Origin: Mesostigma viride
Lineage: Eukaryota; Streptophyta; Mesostigmatophyceae; Mesostigmatales; Mesostigmataceae
Reading direction: 5' to 3'
Assembly (NCBI GenBank): GCA_009746045.1
Contig: RPFO01000313.1
Coordinates: 409,340 to 473,339, forward strand
Length of the DNA: 64,000 bases
Position numbers and translations under genes: made by a program. Under the pieces are notes generated by a model that was not told the DNA's origin, ran no database searches, and saw only the letters and a list, made by a program, of their open reading frames with translations. How positions within the stretch are numbered: the stretch's first letter is position 1; each line of letters begins with the position of its first letter. Positions 28,335-39,300 of this stretch are shown piece by piece.

Positions 28335-31300
28335 CTAATAGGGCGCGTTATTAGACCAGGGAAGCCATTGGACCTGAGTGATGTCGCCATGAGGCATACT
28401 GGTGAATACCTGATTACGGCCCAGTAGATCATGAAAAAGCTGGAGCGGGCTGGGCTTGTCGTTATTGGGCCCTGGGTCCCACACCCTGTGTTGTTCCTGA
28501 GCTAACAGCCAGTAGCGGCGCATAGCCGCATTCCATAGGTATATAAAGCGCCGGACTACGCCGCCGCGGGTATACTCCTCGCGGACCTTAAAGACTGTCT
28601 CGTTGCGTATGGTCCAGATCGCGTATAGCATAGTAGTGCGTAGCCATATCCATTCTGCTTGGGAAACTGAAAGCTCGGACCCTGGTGTGCCAGCAATACC
28701 GAAAATGATGGTACGCACGCTGATTGGGAGAGTGGGTGGCGATGCCGTCCATGCGGCCCAGATGTTAATGAGCCACGTCCAAACCCCAGGGAGATTACAG
28801 TAAAGAAACCTGTGCTCAATGGTTTCACTAGGGTGCGTGCACAGGCATGATGCATCATGACCAAAACGCTCGTGGAGCGTGGCGCAGACCCCTATCGCCC
28901 TATGCATCAAAAGGTGTTGTACATCAGTGGCCCTGCGGTCCACGAGAGGGTGGTCTACCGCCAGGGTAATCATCTTAACCCAAGTGTAGCCCGGCCAATG
29001 TATTCCCCAGCGGGCTCGGCCCGGGTGGGGCTGATGGTACATATGCAACAAGATATCATAACCCCAATCTGCGGTGTACTCAAAGATACATTTGCTGGTT
29101 CTGATGTCCCCCTTGGTTAAGACCCATCCAAATTCAACCGGGTCCAGATGTAGTAGATCGAGCCGTGTGTTGCCCACGTGTAGCCATGTAATGCTCTCAA
29201 CCGGGGATAATGGGTCCGGCTGGATCATGCAAGATCTTGGCACAGACCATGGGACTACGCGTATGCGGTGACACTGGGAAGCTGGCGTGTACGCATATAA
29301 GGTGGATAGTTGATACAGACACCCATTGTGGCCAGAAATAGCGTCCAGCAGTTGTAGTTGGAGCCCCTCAGGTGGCAGAACCGTCACGACTAAACCCTTG
29401 CACGCAGGCGTGACTCCGTCGGCGTAGAAGCTAACCCAGTCGCCGGTTATAATTGGCTTGCGTGGGGCAGTCATCAATGCATGCCACGCCGCTGGTATCG
29501 CACTTATAAGAGTTTGCCACGCTTGCAGGGAGGGCATGTGGGAGACCCAAGTGCTGACCTCGTCGTAGCTGAGCCGTCGGTACGCAGCGCCGTGCCCCAG
29601 GTAGAGGTCCAGCACCCTGACAATCGGCGGTGACGCGCGCAGAAAGCCATCATACGGGTTGTGTCCGTGGAGAGTGCCCAGGGGCTTGTTAGTAGCGTCT
29701 GTGATTAAGTCATTAAAAAAGAGTGGCTGCCGTGCCACCTCCTCTCTAGTAGTAGGAAAGACTAGGCGACCCGGCTTGAGCTTATTGTAACCTGTCCATA
29801 TGCGCTGCCAATACCATGGGAGTCCTTTGTACGAAATAAGGGTGCTGCCCAGTATGCCCGCCCCCAGTTGCCACGAGGTGCCACTAGCATGGGTGGAAAG
29901 AGAGGCTAGCGTTTCACGTGCAAGCATGCAGCCAGGGTGTGTGTTAACGCCCATAAAAACGGATATCACTTGTTTAGCATACAGCGACCACAGACGCCAT
30001 TGTATGTTGTGGAGCCCGAGGCCCCCGTGCACCCATGACATGAAGGACATCTCTCTGTTGATCCATCCGTGGACCGTGTGGGAGATTAAGCCTTTCTGTT
30101 TCCAGACAAAATTGCTGCCAAGGCGTTGGATGAGCTGTGTGGTGGCATCATTGGGTGGGTGTGCTTGGCAATAATACAAGACCTTAGAGAACAACAGTTG
30201 GTTGACGATCAGGGTTCGCCCTCGTAGGCTCATGCGGTGGACGGCCCCCCAGCGCCCTGCGGTAAGGAGAACGCCTGCAAGCTTGCCCACGTGGTTGGTT
30301 TCATCATACATGAAAGAACGTTGTTCAGCCAAGCGTCCCTCGGGTGTGCAGCCGATGGGACAATTGTGCAAAAGGTGGTGATCCCCCGGCTTGACCCAGG
30401 TCACAGCCAGGTTGGGGAGGGCGTAGCGTAGGGTGTTGGTTTTGCCGATATGCAGTCCCGTGGACTTGAGCACATTGCATCGTTGTTGTGTGGCAACAGA
30501 ATAGGTAGTGATATTATCCATGACAGCATGCACTTCAGGCAGAGAGATACAAACATTTGTTGTGTCATCCACATAAGCCGTTTGGAATATACCTTTACCG
30601 TTACCTGTCGGGAAGCCCCGAATGCGAGGATCGTTCTGGTGTAGCCAGTAGAGTCCTGCGTGGGCCAAGAGAAATAGAATAGGGGACATGCAATCTCCTT
30701 GTGGTAGCGATCGTGAGCTAGCGCCGGTCGCTGACTTGTGTCCGTCTATTAGTAAATACCAAGCCAGGGATTTGATCATACCCATAATGACGGTCATGAG
30801 TTGTGGGCCAAATCCTAGTGCGGTTAGAATGTGTTCTAGGTATTCCCAGCACATACGGTCAAAGGCTTTTTCAAAATCCCAAAACAATATGAAACCCTCT
30901 ATATCGTCGCGCCAGGCTTTTTCCACAATGTCCATGATGAGGGTAATGCTGTCGTTGATGTGGAGATTGGCCCTAAAGCCCACTTGCTCCGGACCAATGA
31001 GGAAGTCTAGGACGGTGTATAAGCGTCGTTGGATTATTTTACTGATGATTTTGTACGCTACCGTAAGGAGACGGATTGGGCGGTAGTTTTTCCATAGAGT
31101 CTTGTCTCCTTTTTTGTACAGTAAGATAAGCGCAGATTCAGCCCATCTGCCGCTCACCTTACCGTGCCGCCAAATTTCAAGAATACATTCGTAGAAATCT
31201 ATGTGTAGAAGGGACCAGAACGTTTTCCAGAATTCAATAGGCAGACCGTCGACCCCGGGGGCGCTACCGGTTTTGATGTGTTCCATAGCTGTTGTGGCCT

Positions 31301-31553
31301 CTTCCATGGAGGGGATTTGATCGAGTTCCTGCTGTTGAGCTGGTGTAAGGCGACGGGGAATGGCATGTAGGATTTTTTGCATGGCTGCAGATGAGTCAGG
31401 ATGGGGTTCGTTTAGAAAGAGAGCTGAGTAGTAACGGTGACCACTCTGTAGTATGGAGGTGATGTCTCGGTGGCTGCCGTGTTCGTCTTGGATTTCCGTG
31501 ATAGAGGAGTGAGCTTTAGGGGTAGGAATCAGAGCAAAGAACTCTTTGGTCAT
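28335..31553 (-). CDS. LINE reverse transcriptase with C-terminal zinc-finger-like region
   Basis: 1072 codons from ATG 31553, overlapping the end of the endonuclease frame; homologous LINE proteins read through this junction, so the ATG is probably internal. RT motifs: GSAPGVDGLPIEFW (~97-109), NYRPIRLL, GFRANLHINDSI (~192-203), FWDFEKAFDR (first Asp, ~224-233), LPQGDCMSPILF (~283-294) and YVDD (327-330). The C-terminal third contains CLCTHPSETIEHRFLYC, like the zf-RVT region of plant LINEs. No internal stop. Apart from the junction frameshift the element looks intact. Confidence 0.9.
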   Translation of the reverse strand: MTKEFFALIPTPKAHSSITEIQDEHGSHRDITSILQSGHRYYSALFLNEPHPDSSAAMQKILHAIPRRLTPAQQQELDQIPSMEEATTAMEHIKTGSAPGVDGLPIEFWKTFWSLLHIDFYECILEIWRHGKVSGRWAESALILLYKKGDKTLWKNYRPIRLLTVAYKIISKIIQRRLYTVLDFLIGPEQVGFRANLHINDSITLIMDIVEKAWRDDIEGFILFWDFEKAFDRMCWEYLEHILTALGFGPQLMTVIMGMIKSLAWYLLIDGHKSATGASSRSLPQGDCMSPILFLLAHAGLYWLHQNDPRIRGFPTGNGKGIFQTAYVDDTTNVCISLPEVHAVMDNITTYSVATQQRCNVLKSTGLHIGKTNTLRYALPNLAVTWVKPGDHHLLHNCPIGCTPEGRLAEQRSFMYDETNHVGKLAGVLLTAGRWGAVHRMSLRGRTLIVNQLLFSKVLYYCQAHPPNDATTQLIQRLGSNFVWKQKGLISHTVHGWINREMSFMSWVHGGLGLHNIQWRLWSLYAKQVISVFMGVNTHPGCMLARETLASLSTHASGTSWQLGAGILGSTLISYKGLPWYWQRIWTGYNKLKPGRLVFPTTREEVARQPLFFNDLITDATNKPLGTLHGHNPYDGFLRASPPIVRVLDLYLGHGAAYRRLSYDEVSTWVSHMPSLQAWQTLISAIPAAWHALMTAPRKPIITGDWVSFYADGVTPACKGLVVTVLPPEGLQLQLLDAISGHNGCLYQLSTLYAYTPASQCHRIRVVPWSVPRSCMIQPDPLSPVESITWLHVGNTRLDLLHLDPVEFGWVLTKGDIRTSKCIFEYTADWGYDILLHMYHQPHPGRARWGIHWPGYTWVKMITLAVDHPLVDRRATDVQHLLMHRAIGVCATLHERFGHDASCLCTHPSETIEHRFLYCNLPGVWTWLINIWAAWTASPPTLPISVRTIIFGIAGTPGSELSVSQAEWIWLRTTMLYAIWTIRNETVFKVREEYTRGGVVRRFIYLWNAAMRRYWLLAQEQHRVWDPGPNNDKPSPLQLFHDLLGRNQVFTSMPHGDITQVQWLPWSNNAPY

Positions 31554-32844
31554 TCTCTTCTCCTACCTGGTGCCACCACAGATTTTCTGAGTCTAGTGCT
31601 AATGTGTGACGCTCGAAACGTAGTTTGTCAAGTTCGGTCTGAGCTCTTTGAAGTTTTGTTAGTTCCGATTGATACAGGGTAGGCTTCGCTTGGAGTTTAT
31701 TCACTATGCGTTGGTAGTACCGATAGTCCTGTCCTTTCTGGCGGCGGATATTTTGTGAATACAGTTGGGAAAATTCTAGAATGTTAGCTAGGCCCTCCTG
31801 CATCCAGCTGCAGCAGTCTGTGTAGCTACCCTTGCTGGCTCTCCACGACTGCCAGCGTGTCATGATCTCAAGGTAGTACTTATCGTCCGCGAGTAGGTGT
31901 TTGTTTAAGCGGGGAATGCCGGGGCCCCGGGCGGAGTTGGTGTGATGGGCAAGGGTAACGATGAGTGGGTAGTGATCAGAAAAATTAACAGAACGGTCGA
32001 CCGATGCGTAGCAAACTAGGTCCGCCCATGCGGGTGTGATGTAGATTTTATCAAGACGACGAGTAGTGCGTACATTTAAACGTGTGGCCAGCCAAGTGGG
32101 CCCGTGGTCTCGTGAGCGGATGACATCCTGTAAGTTCAGGTCCATGATCTGTTTACTGAAGGCCGCTGTGCGTATAGGGGGGTGTTCATCCAGGTCTATA
32201 TTGAAATCGCCCATCAACGCAATTTCGAACCCCTGTGAGATAAGGTCAGCGGCCATTTTGAAGAGGGAAGGGTAGAATGAGGCTTGATCCGTTGGCTCGG
32301 TTGGGGCATATACACTAATAATGTATCCCTTATTTCCTGCCCATGTAATGGACTGCCGCGTCCAACGGCCCTGCCATCTAGCCTCCGCTGTGTCGGTAGC
32401 TATAGCCCAGTCCTGGCATGTCAGCGTAGGGTTGGGAGGTTTACGGTATTGAATGAGGGCAGTGCCCCCTTGTGTACCGCGTGCCCATGCCCAACGGTGA
32501 ACTGTCCTAGGTGCAAGTGCTCTAGCAGCTCTAAGGGCGGTGCGTGTGGCAGCTTCTTGGATTTTATGTTCCTGCAGTCCTATCCAAATTTCATGCGAGG
32601 GGCCCACGTAGCGCTCGAGCAAGTTGTGTAATGCATTTGCTAATTCTCGTGTGCGAGGTATTCGCTGTCCCTGCCCTGGTGTGTGTGACCCGTATGTGTT
32701 CAGCCCCCTGACATTCCACGATACCAGTGTTAGTTGACTCATGTCATTGCAGGGCTCCAGCGGACCAGGCCGGGTAGGTTCCGTGTAGGTCCCCATGGCG
32801 TGGTGAGATTGGACCTGCGAAAGGTGAAAGACACGGCACAACAT
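31516..32844 (-). CDS. LINE apurinic-type endonuclease domain (EEP family)
   Basis: This nicks target DNA to prime reverse transcription. 442 codons from ATG 32844. Endonuclease/exonuclease/phosphatase motifs in order: SWNVRG (residues ~42-47), LQEHKI (catalytic Glu ~92), VYAPTE (~179), MGDFNID (Asp/Asn ~213-215) and NFSDHYPL (Asp-His ~290-291). All metal-binding and catalytic residues expected of the family are present. The frame then runs through ENLWWHQVGEE, where a one-base offset near 31550 switches it out of the RT frame; the residues after that point are out of frame. Confidence 0.88.
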   Translation of the reverse strand: MLCRVFHLSQVQSHHAMGTYTEPTRPGPLEPCNDMSQLTLVSWNVRGLNTYGSHTPGQGQRIPRTRELANALHNLLERYVGPSHEIWIGLQEHKIQEAATRTALRAARALAPRTVHRWAWARGTQGGTALIQYRKPPNPTLTCQDWAIATDTAEARWQGRWTRQSITWAGNKGYIISVYAPTEPTDQASFYPSLFKMAADLISQGFEIALMGDFNIDLDEHPPIRTAAFSKQIMDLNLQDVIRSRDHGPTWLATRLNVRTTRRLDKIYITPAWADLVCYASVDRSVNFSDHYPLIVTLAHHTNSARGPGIPRLNKHLLADDKYYLEIMTRWQSWRASKGSYTDCCSWMQEGLANILEFSQLYSQNIRRQKGQDYRYYQRIVNKLQAKPTLYQSELTKLQRAQTELDKLRFERHTLALDSENLWWHQVGEENDQRVLCSDSYP

Positions 32845-33472
32845 GCACAGGGCGTGGGCGTGAGATAGTCATTAAAAGAGAGACCTACTGTGCAGTGTGC
32901 TGTGAGCAGAACCAAAGCGATTGGAAAGGCTGCATTACACCCACGTTTGGGTAATGGCAGCAGGTATTGAGAAAAGTCGTTATGGAGGTGTCTTGGTGAT
33001 AGCGGATCACCTGGTGTGGCGATAACTATTCCATAGTCATTGCGCCTGTGAAAGGGTAACCGAGGGTACAGGAGGTCACGCTCCAAGGAGACTACTCGCC
33101 CACCCAGGTGGAGGGGCCCAGGCCTAGTCCATCCTGCCGATGGGTTTTCGAATCCGAGCCGTGGCTCACTGACCGAATGCCATAATGGGGTAGCCGTCAC
33201 GAGAAACAGTGAGGCGAGGGGCGGACTTACGAATTTCGTAAGGCCTGCTCCTTCTACCCACACGTTTCAAGTGACGGCTAGCTGTTCCGCCCCTCAGAAG
33301 AGATGGCTAGACGTACCTTTTCGTGCTGAATCCGAATCTGCCCTTTGTTTCGCGTTTAGATTACTACGTAAGGTGCTATCTCGTCCGCCGTCAGGGCCAC
33401 CATAGCCAGCTTGAAAGGCTGCAACTGTGTATCACTTGTACACATCACTCGGAAACACACTCGGAAACACAT

Positions 33473-34006
33473 CCTGAAGGTCATGTCAGTACTTGAACAC
33501 GTTACTGTACATGTACAACTTACATCATGTGTCGTGGCTGCACCTTATCTTTAGAACCCACATTAATTTAAAGCCGTACTGTAGTTGCGATGCAGGCTTA
33601 ATGGGCTCAGGGCTGGCCTGGGTGACCTGGGCAGCCTTTTCAGCAGCGCAGTGATGCGTCCACTTGGTTACTTGGCACGTCTCCGCGTGTTGGGAAACTC
33701 CCGCGTCTCCTGCGCACTTTTCCAGGCTCTGTAAATTGACCTCGATGTCAACGCATTGATCCGAGCCCGTGCGTGTCCGACTCGGCTCTGCGTGTGCACG
33801 TCCACCTGAGCTGGTCGACATGATGGGTTAGTCTGGTCTTCCCCGATTGTAGACAGGAAGAGCTTCGCGCAACGTGAAGCAAGAATCATGAGGACAACGT
33901 GGGCTCTTATGCCGAGTGACTGCTCCTCGGACCGGAGCAGGAGAAATAATAAATAATAAATATTTTCGATTCATTTGCTGAGGCGATCGCAGAATTCGGG
34001 ACGGTC
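33473..34006 (+). promoter_or_regulatory. upstream region of the large host gene
   Basis: Unique-looking sequence between the LINE target duplication and the first ATG. An AT-rich run, aataataaataataaatatt, at 33944-33964 is a possible core promoter. There is no other evidence for a transcription start. Confidence 0.3.
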
Positions 34007-36391
34007 ATGGAAGCCAGAGGTGTGGAAAGCTGTAGGAAGTTGCAATTGGCTGGCCAGGAGCACTGCGATGACGTCGATGTGCTGTTTAATCTGGTCGAAC
34101 CGGGCATCGTGGCAGCCTCAAACGCCTCCTGGGCGATAACCACGAAGACCGCGCTTGTGAAAGGCATCTGCGGCTGCGGAAAGCAAGCACAAGCTCCACG
34201 CGAATTCTCGGCGGGTACCTACGTGGCATCCGCTGGAGAGGAGCTGGCACGCATAGCACTTCCTCAATGGAAGAATGCCGCGCTCAGCACGGTCGCGTCC
34301 TCATATCTCAAGGTATTCTTCTGCGAGCATGAACTCCTGTATAACGTGGCGGAGCTCGTACGAGAGATCCAGAGCCATCCAAACCCGGGCGTGGAGGCAG
34401 ACAATCTCTTGCTGGCGTGGCTCGACTCCCTCCTCGAGTCCCTGCAAAGCGCCAGCGCGGCACGCAGCGTGTACACGCTCACGCAGGCGGCCCTCTTGAT
34501 CGGACGACTTCTGCTGGACAGAGCCAACGAGGAGGGCATCGCGGAGGCAAGATCGGATCACCTCCACCTGGGAATCATGCGCTGCGTCGTGGCCCACCCT
34601 GGAGTGCATTCCTGTGGGATCCTGGCCATCGTCCAACCGCCCGCCCGCCTGCTTCCCCATGCGCTAGAGCTGCTCCAATTCGACCCGGCCAATGGTATCG
34701 GTTGGTTGATCCACGGGCCGCCAGGTGGCTCCAGCGCAACCAGCCACACCCTGGAGATGACAGCGGCGCTGCTCTCCCAGCTACCCTGGGATTCCACCAC
34801 CCTGCTAGGCATGCCCCCTCCCATCCTCCAGACCTGCCTGCTGCCTTCGCTGATGTCAGCGCTGGAATCCCTGGGCTCAGCCGTCCGAACGGGCGGCCTT
34901 ACTCTCTGCGCCAGCTCTGGCTCTGATGCCCTTCCCACCGCCCCCGGGGCCCCTGCCCGGCGGGTGCCCCCCTGGGAGCCCCCTGCTAGGCTCCTGCTTG
35001 TGCTTGCCCGCACCACCCTGCGCGTGGGCCGTGCCGCACACGCCTACGCGGCGGCGGTGCGCTCCTGCGTGCGCGCGCTGGGCTGGCTGCCGTCACCCGT
35101 ACGCGCAGCTACGGCGCCACTCCTGTGCTCCCTGCCGCTCCCTGGGACACCGGCACTAGTGGGTAGCCAAGGAGCGGGAACAGATAGCCAAGAAACAGCG
35201 GGTGGCCGGGGCCAGGCACGAGCGGGTGGGGAGGCTATCGCCCTGTCATCCGGCACTCTTGAGGGTGGCGCGGACACTGACGTCAGCGGCCTGGACCATG
35301 CGCTTGTTCAGCTGCTGGTGGCCACGCTGGGGCTGTGGCAGCCGACACACACGCCCGCGCTGACATCACCCCCGGCGTCAGCGCTGCAGAATCAACTCTC
35401 CTCACACGCGGTGTCACCGTCAGATGATGGCCAAGTTACCCCCAGTCTTACCTATGGCCACGACCAATTGTCCATGGACAGCGCGCTTGCTCTTGTGGTG
35501 TCCCACGCGTGCGCCCGCGCCCACGAGAAGGCGCTGCCCCGCGAGTGGCTTGCCGCCCGCTGCCTCGAAGAATGCTCGCTGCTGGCGCCCGCGCTGAGGG
35601 AGGCCGCCGCTAAAAATAGAGCGACAGGTGGTGCGTCGGGCCCGGGAGGTTCTGGTGGCCAGGGCGGGGTGGAGGCGCCCGATGATGACAAGGCGTTCCC
35701 CTCCCTGCGGCTCCTGGCCAGGGTGGCGGACATGCTCATGTGGCGTCTGGACGCTCTAGCGCGTGCGGATGCCAGACGTGACGGGTCGACCGATGGGGCC
35801 AGTCGTGGCAGCGGTGGTAGCGGCAGCAGCGGTGGTGGTGGCGGCGATCAGCAGCCATCGGCCCTTGACGCCGCCACCATGGCCGAGCTGGTGGCCACCA
35901 TACTCGATGAGCTGGCGCACCTGGCACTCTTCTGGGGGGTGGACCCAGGGACCCGCTTCGACACGGAGCAAGGGCGGGAGGGAGGTTTCACTGCCGCACG
36001 TCATGCTGAGGACGAGTCAGCCCGTGCGGTGTTGACTGGTGGCTCACAGGCTACGGGGAGAATTGGGGATCAACCTGCAGGGAGTAATGGTGATGACCGC
36101 ACGGTGACGTACGATAGTTCAAGGGAGAGCACGACTCACCTTGGCGGTGGTGCCCTGGGCACCCCCCTGGCAGTGTCCACCTCGCCAATCGAGGCGGCGT
36201 TTGACGAGGCCAACCAGCGTGCGTGGATGGGGCAGCCGCCCAGCCAGGGGGCCCAGGGTGGCGGTGGCCCTCACGGGGATCCTAGGGACGGCCCCGGTGG
36301 TGGTGTGGACCGGAGGGGGGAGGCGCCGTGGGAACGAGCGGGGGCGGTGACGAGTGGCAGTGGATGGGGCCATCCAGCGCGGCAGTTGCAG
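34007..36391 (+). CDS. exon 1 of the large gene
   Basis: It starts at ATG 34007 (MEARGVESCRKLQL) and encodes residues 1-795. It ends ..CAG|GTAAGG, phase 0. The first ~330 residues look like helical repeats (VAELVREIQSHP, LLAWLDSLLESLQ, LTQAALLIGRLLLD). The rest alternates with Gly/Ser-rich linkers. Confidence 0.75.
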
Positions 36392-39300
36392 GTAAGGAGG
36401 GAGATGGATTGGGTTGGCGGTCTTGGTTGGAGGGGGTTTGGTCCATCTGTTGAGCCGTCTTTGGGAGCCCTTTGCTACTGTAGCTTATTTGGCCTGGCTC
36501 TCGTGGTGGGCGTTCACGCAGGTGCGCGGGGTATGCTACTTGCTGTTGCCACTTTCCTGCGCGCAAACTTAAACATGGTCTCTGTGCGTTTATCCCGGCG
36601 CACGCGAGTCGTACTGTGCACACGAGTGTTTTTGCAGGCCGTATGCTGGAAGTTGTTCTCGGCGGACTGAACCCCTGACCCCCCTGGTGAACCCCTTGCG
36701 AGCCACCATGCACGCACAACGTGGCCACGTGCTTGTGTATCCCAATTCCTCCTCCACACACGATGCATGAGTGTCCCTGCAACGACCACCCATCGTTCCC
36801 TCTCCACGTCAACGCCCCTTGGCAATCCACGGCCTCTCTGAAGTGGTTGTCTTCGTAATTTACAGCAGGCCTGGTCTCGCTGGGCATCGCAAATGGCTCC
36901 CTACCTAGTTGGTGCATTGGACCTGTGTTATGCCTCCCCGTTTCTTCTCCCATGCCAACTTGTGCCTTCTATCAACCAGACCACCAGCGCAGGCCAGAAA
37001 CCGTGCACACATGGACAAGATCTTCTTTACCTACTGACGAGGGCATTGGGTATCCAACTCAACCAATGTCCATCCACAATCACCCCTGCGCAGGTGCCCG
37101 CGCTGGACCCCCTCATCCACGAGGCGGCATCGCGCCAGCTGTCCCGCCTGTGCGCCGCCTGGCCCACCCTGGTGGGCCACGTGCTGGCCACCCTCTCCCG
37201 TCACGCGGGTGCCTACGCCCTCGGCGCGTGGCCCAGCGACCGCGTGCTTGCGCTGGTCACCGCCCTACCCCTGCGCCGATGGCACCCGTTTGCGAAGACG
37301 CCCTTGAGCAACCCCCCCAGTGGCCAGCGTGATGCAACCAGTGGGCAGCAAGCCACAGTGAGTGGTCCGTATGGTACAGGAGTTGATCAGGGAGAGGCGG
37401 AGAAGGGTCGTGAGAGGGCCGTCGCCGCCAAGTGGTTCTCCAAATGTGACGCAGGGGGCCTCCTGGGACTCCTCGTGATGGCCGGTGTGGCCCCGGACAT
37501 CATCGCCCAGGTGCGCGCGTCCTCCTCAGCCTTCACGGGGGACACGGGTGGCAGCACCCCCACAGGTGGCGCGTTCCCGTCACACCAGCAGGGGGCTGGG
37601 GGTGACGCCGTCCCTCCCTGGGGCACCGTGGCGGCCTGGGCCCAGGTGGCCACCCAGGGCGTCTCGTACGAGGGCGCCGCGCGCATGGGGGGGGGCCACG
37701 GGGGTGACGGCCCGGCGCGTGTCGCCGCGGTGGTGGTCATGGCCATGAAGTTTGGTGACATTGTAGCGGGACCGCCGGCTCCATTGGCCCTGCCAGCATC
37801 GACGGCCTCCTCCGCATCATCGATGCCACCAGCGTGGTCAGTCTCGTTCCGCCACCGCCCGTACGCGCTCCTGCTGCTCGCTGCCACACGTCACGTCGTC
37901 CCCCGTGACTGGTGGCTGCAGGCGCTGCTGGGCCGGGGGAGGGGGCAAGCGCTCACGTGCTTGTCGGCCGAGGAGCTTGCGTCCGTCACGGGGGAGCAAG
38001 CGCAAGCGCACGTCATGGGAATTAGTGAGGTGGCGGTGGTTGCTGCCCAGGGGGACTTGCTAGCGTGGCTGGCTACCGCTCGCTGGGTGGCAAGTCTTCC
38101 GCACGATGGTGACGGTGACAGCAGTGGGGCAGGGAACGGTGGCAGGGTCACGGGGGCTGGTCGTGGGGAATCGGGACGCCAGCAACCAGGAGGGGGCAGG
38201 GGCAGCACAGGTGGCGCGCCCGCGGGCAACACGGTGCCAGGGGGGCACTGGGTCCCTGCGCTGTCGGGAATGCCCCGCCGGTCGGCCGCCGAGGTCAAGG
38301 CGTCGGCGCAGCTGTGGGACATGGCGCGTGCGGTTGCGTCGTTAGGCCTGGTGGAGACCGCGGTGGCGTTGGCGGTGACGGATGTCGGGGCGCCGGCCGG
38401 GACGGGTGTGGATGCCAGCAGGTGTTTGGGGACTGGATGGAGGGAGGCGTTAGGGCTGGGATGTGGCCTGTATGGCACGGAGGAGGGCTTGGAGGGTGGC
38501 GAGAAAACGTCGGTTGGATCGGCTTCAGCCTTGAGCAGCAAGAAGGTCGCATCCGAGTCGGGCGGGTCCAGGCAGATGGTTCTGGCATCCCCAGCCGCTG
38601 TGGCTGACCAGCTGCTCAGCTCGCTGCGGCTGTTTGATCTGCTCGAGTCGGTCCTGCTCCTGCTGGCGCGCCGCCGGATGGCCGACGCGGCGACAGGTGG
38701 TGCCGCGAGAGCAGACGGCGGTGGCCACGAGTCGCATGCACAGCCGCCGCAGCAGCATCAGCAAGGGGCGGTGGCGCTGGGGGAACACGACATGCTTCTT
38801 GTGCTGGCATCCATGCAGTTGCTGTTCCGACTGGTACGCAATGTGCTGGTGCCCACGGGGCTGGCGGATGATAATTATACTTGCAACCGCGGTGATGCTA
38901 ACAAACCTTTTAGCACCAGTACCAACCATGCTATAAACAGTAAGACTAGTACTAGTGATCATGATGGTGATTCCGCGTACGTCACCCGGGTGGCCCGCGT
39001 CCTCCGCCTGTGCCTGGAGCTCGGGGAGGATGCGGCGATGCTCCCAATCCGGCACCGCGTGGCGCGGTCCCTGGGAGGTGACAGCGCGCCTGTGGTTGGG
39101 TCAACCAGGGATAATGTCTGGTCCGAAGCGCGGCTGGGGCTGCGGGCCCTTGTCGCGGCGATGATGCTCGGGGGAGGGGAGGGGGCTCCCAGGGGCGGTA
39201 GGGCTCCCCCCCCCACGCAGCAGGAGCCTGCGTGGCGGCGGCAGCAGAGGGAGGAGGTGGACTTCTTCCTATCCCGGGCACGACACGGCGCGCGGGTGCT

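Larger units (their letters stand above)
28207..33459 (-). mobile_element. full-length LINE with endonuclease and RT, 5.25 kb
   Basis: The 13-bp sequence ctcggaaacacat occurs at 28194-28206 and again at 33460-33472, flanking the element as a target-site duplication. The 3' end (low coordinates) has a short oligo-A (ttttttt on the plus strand, 28209-28215), and the coding region is complete from endonuclease to the RT C-terminus. About 615 bp at the high-coordinate side is 5' untranslated. The coding region is one endonuclease-RT polyprotein split by a single frameshift near 31550. No separate ORF1 with a zinc knuckle is seen. Confidence 0.85.
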
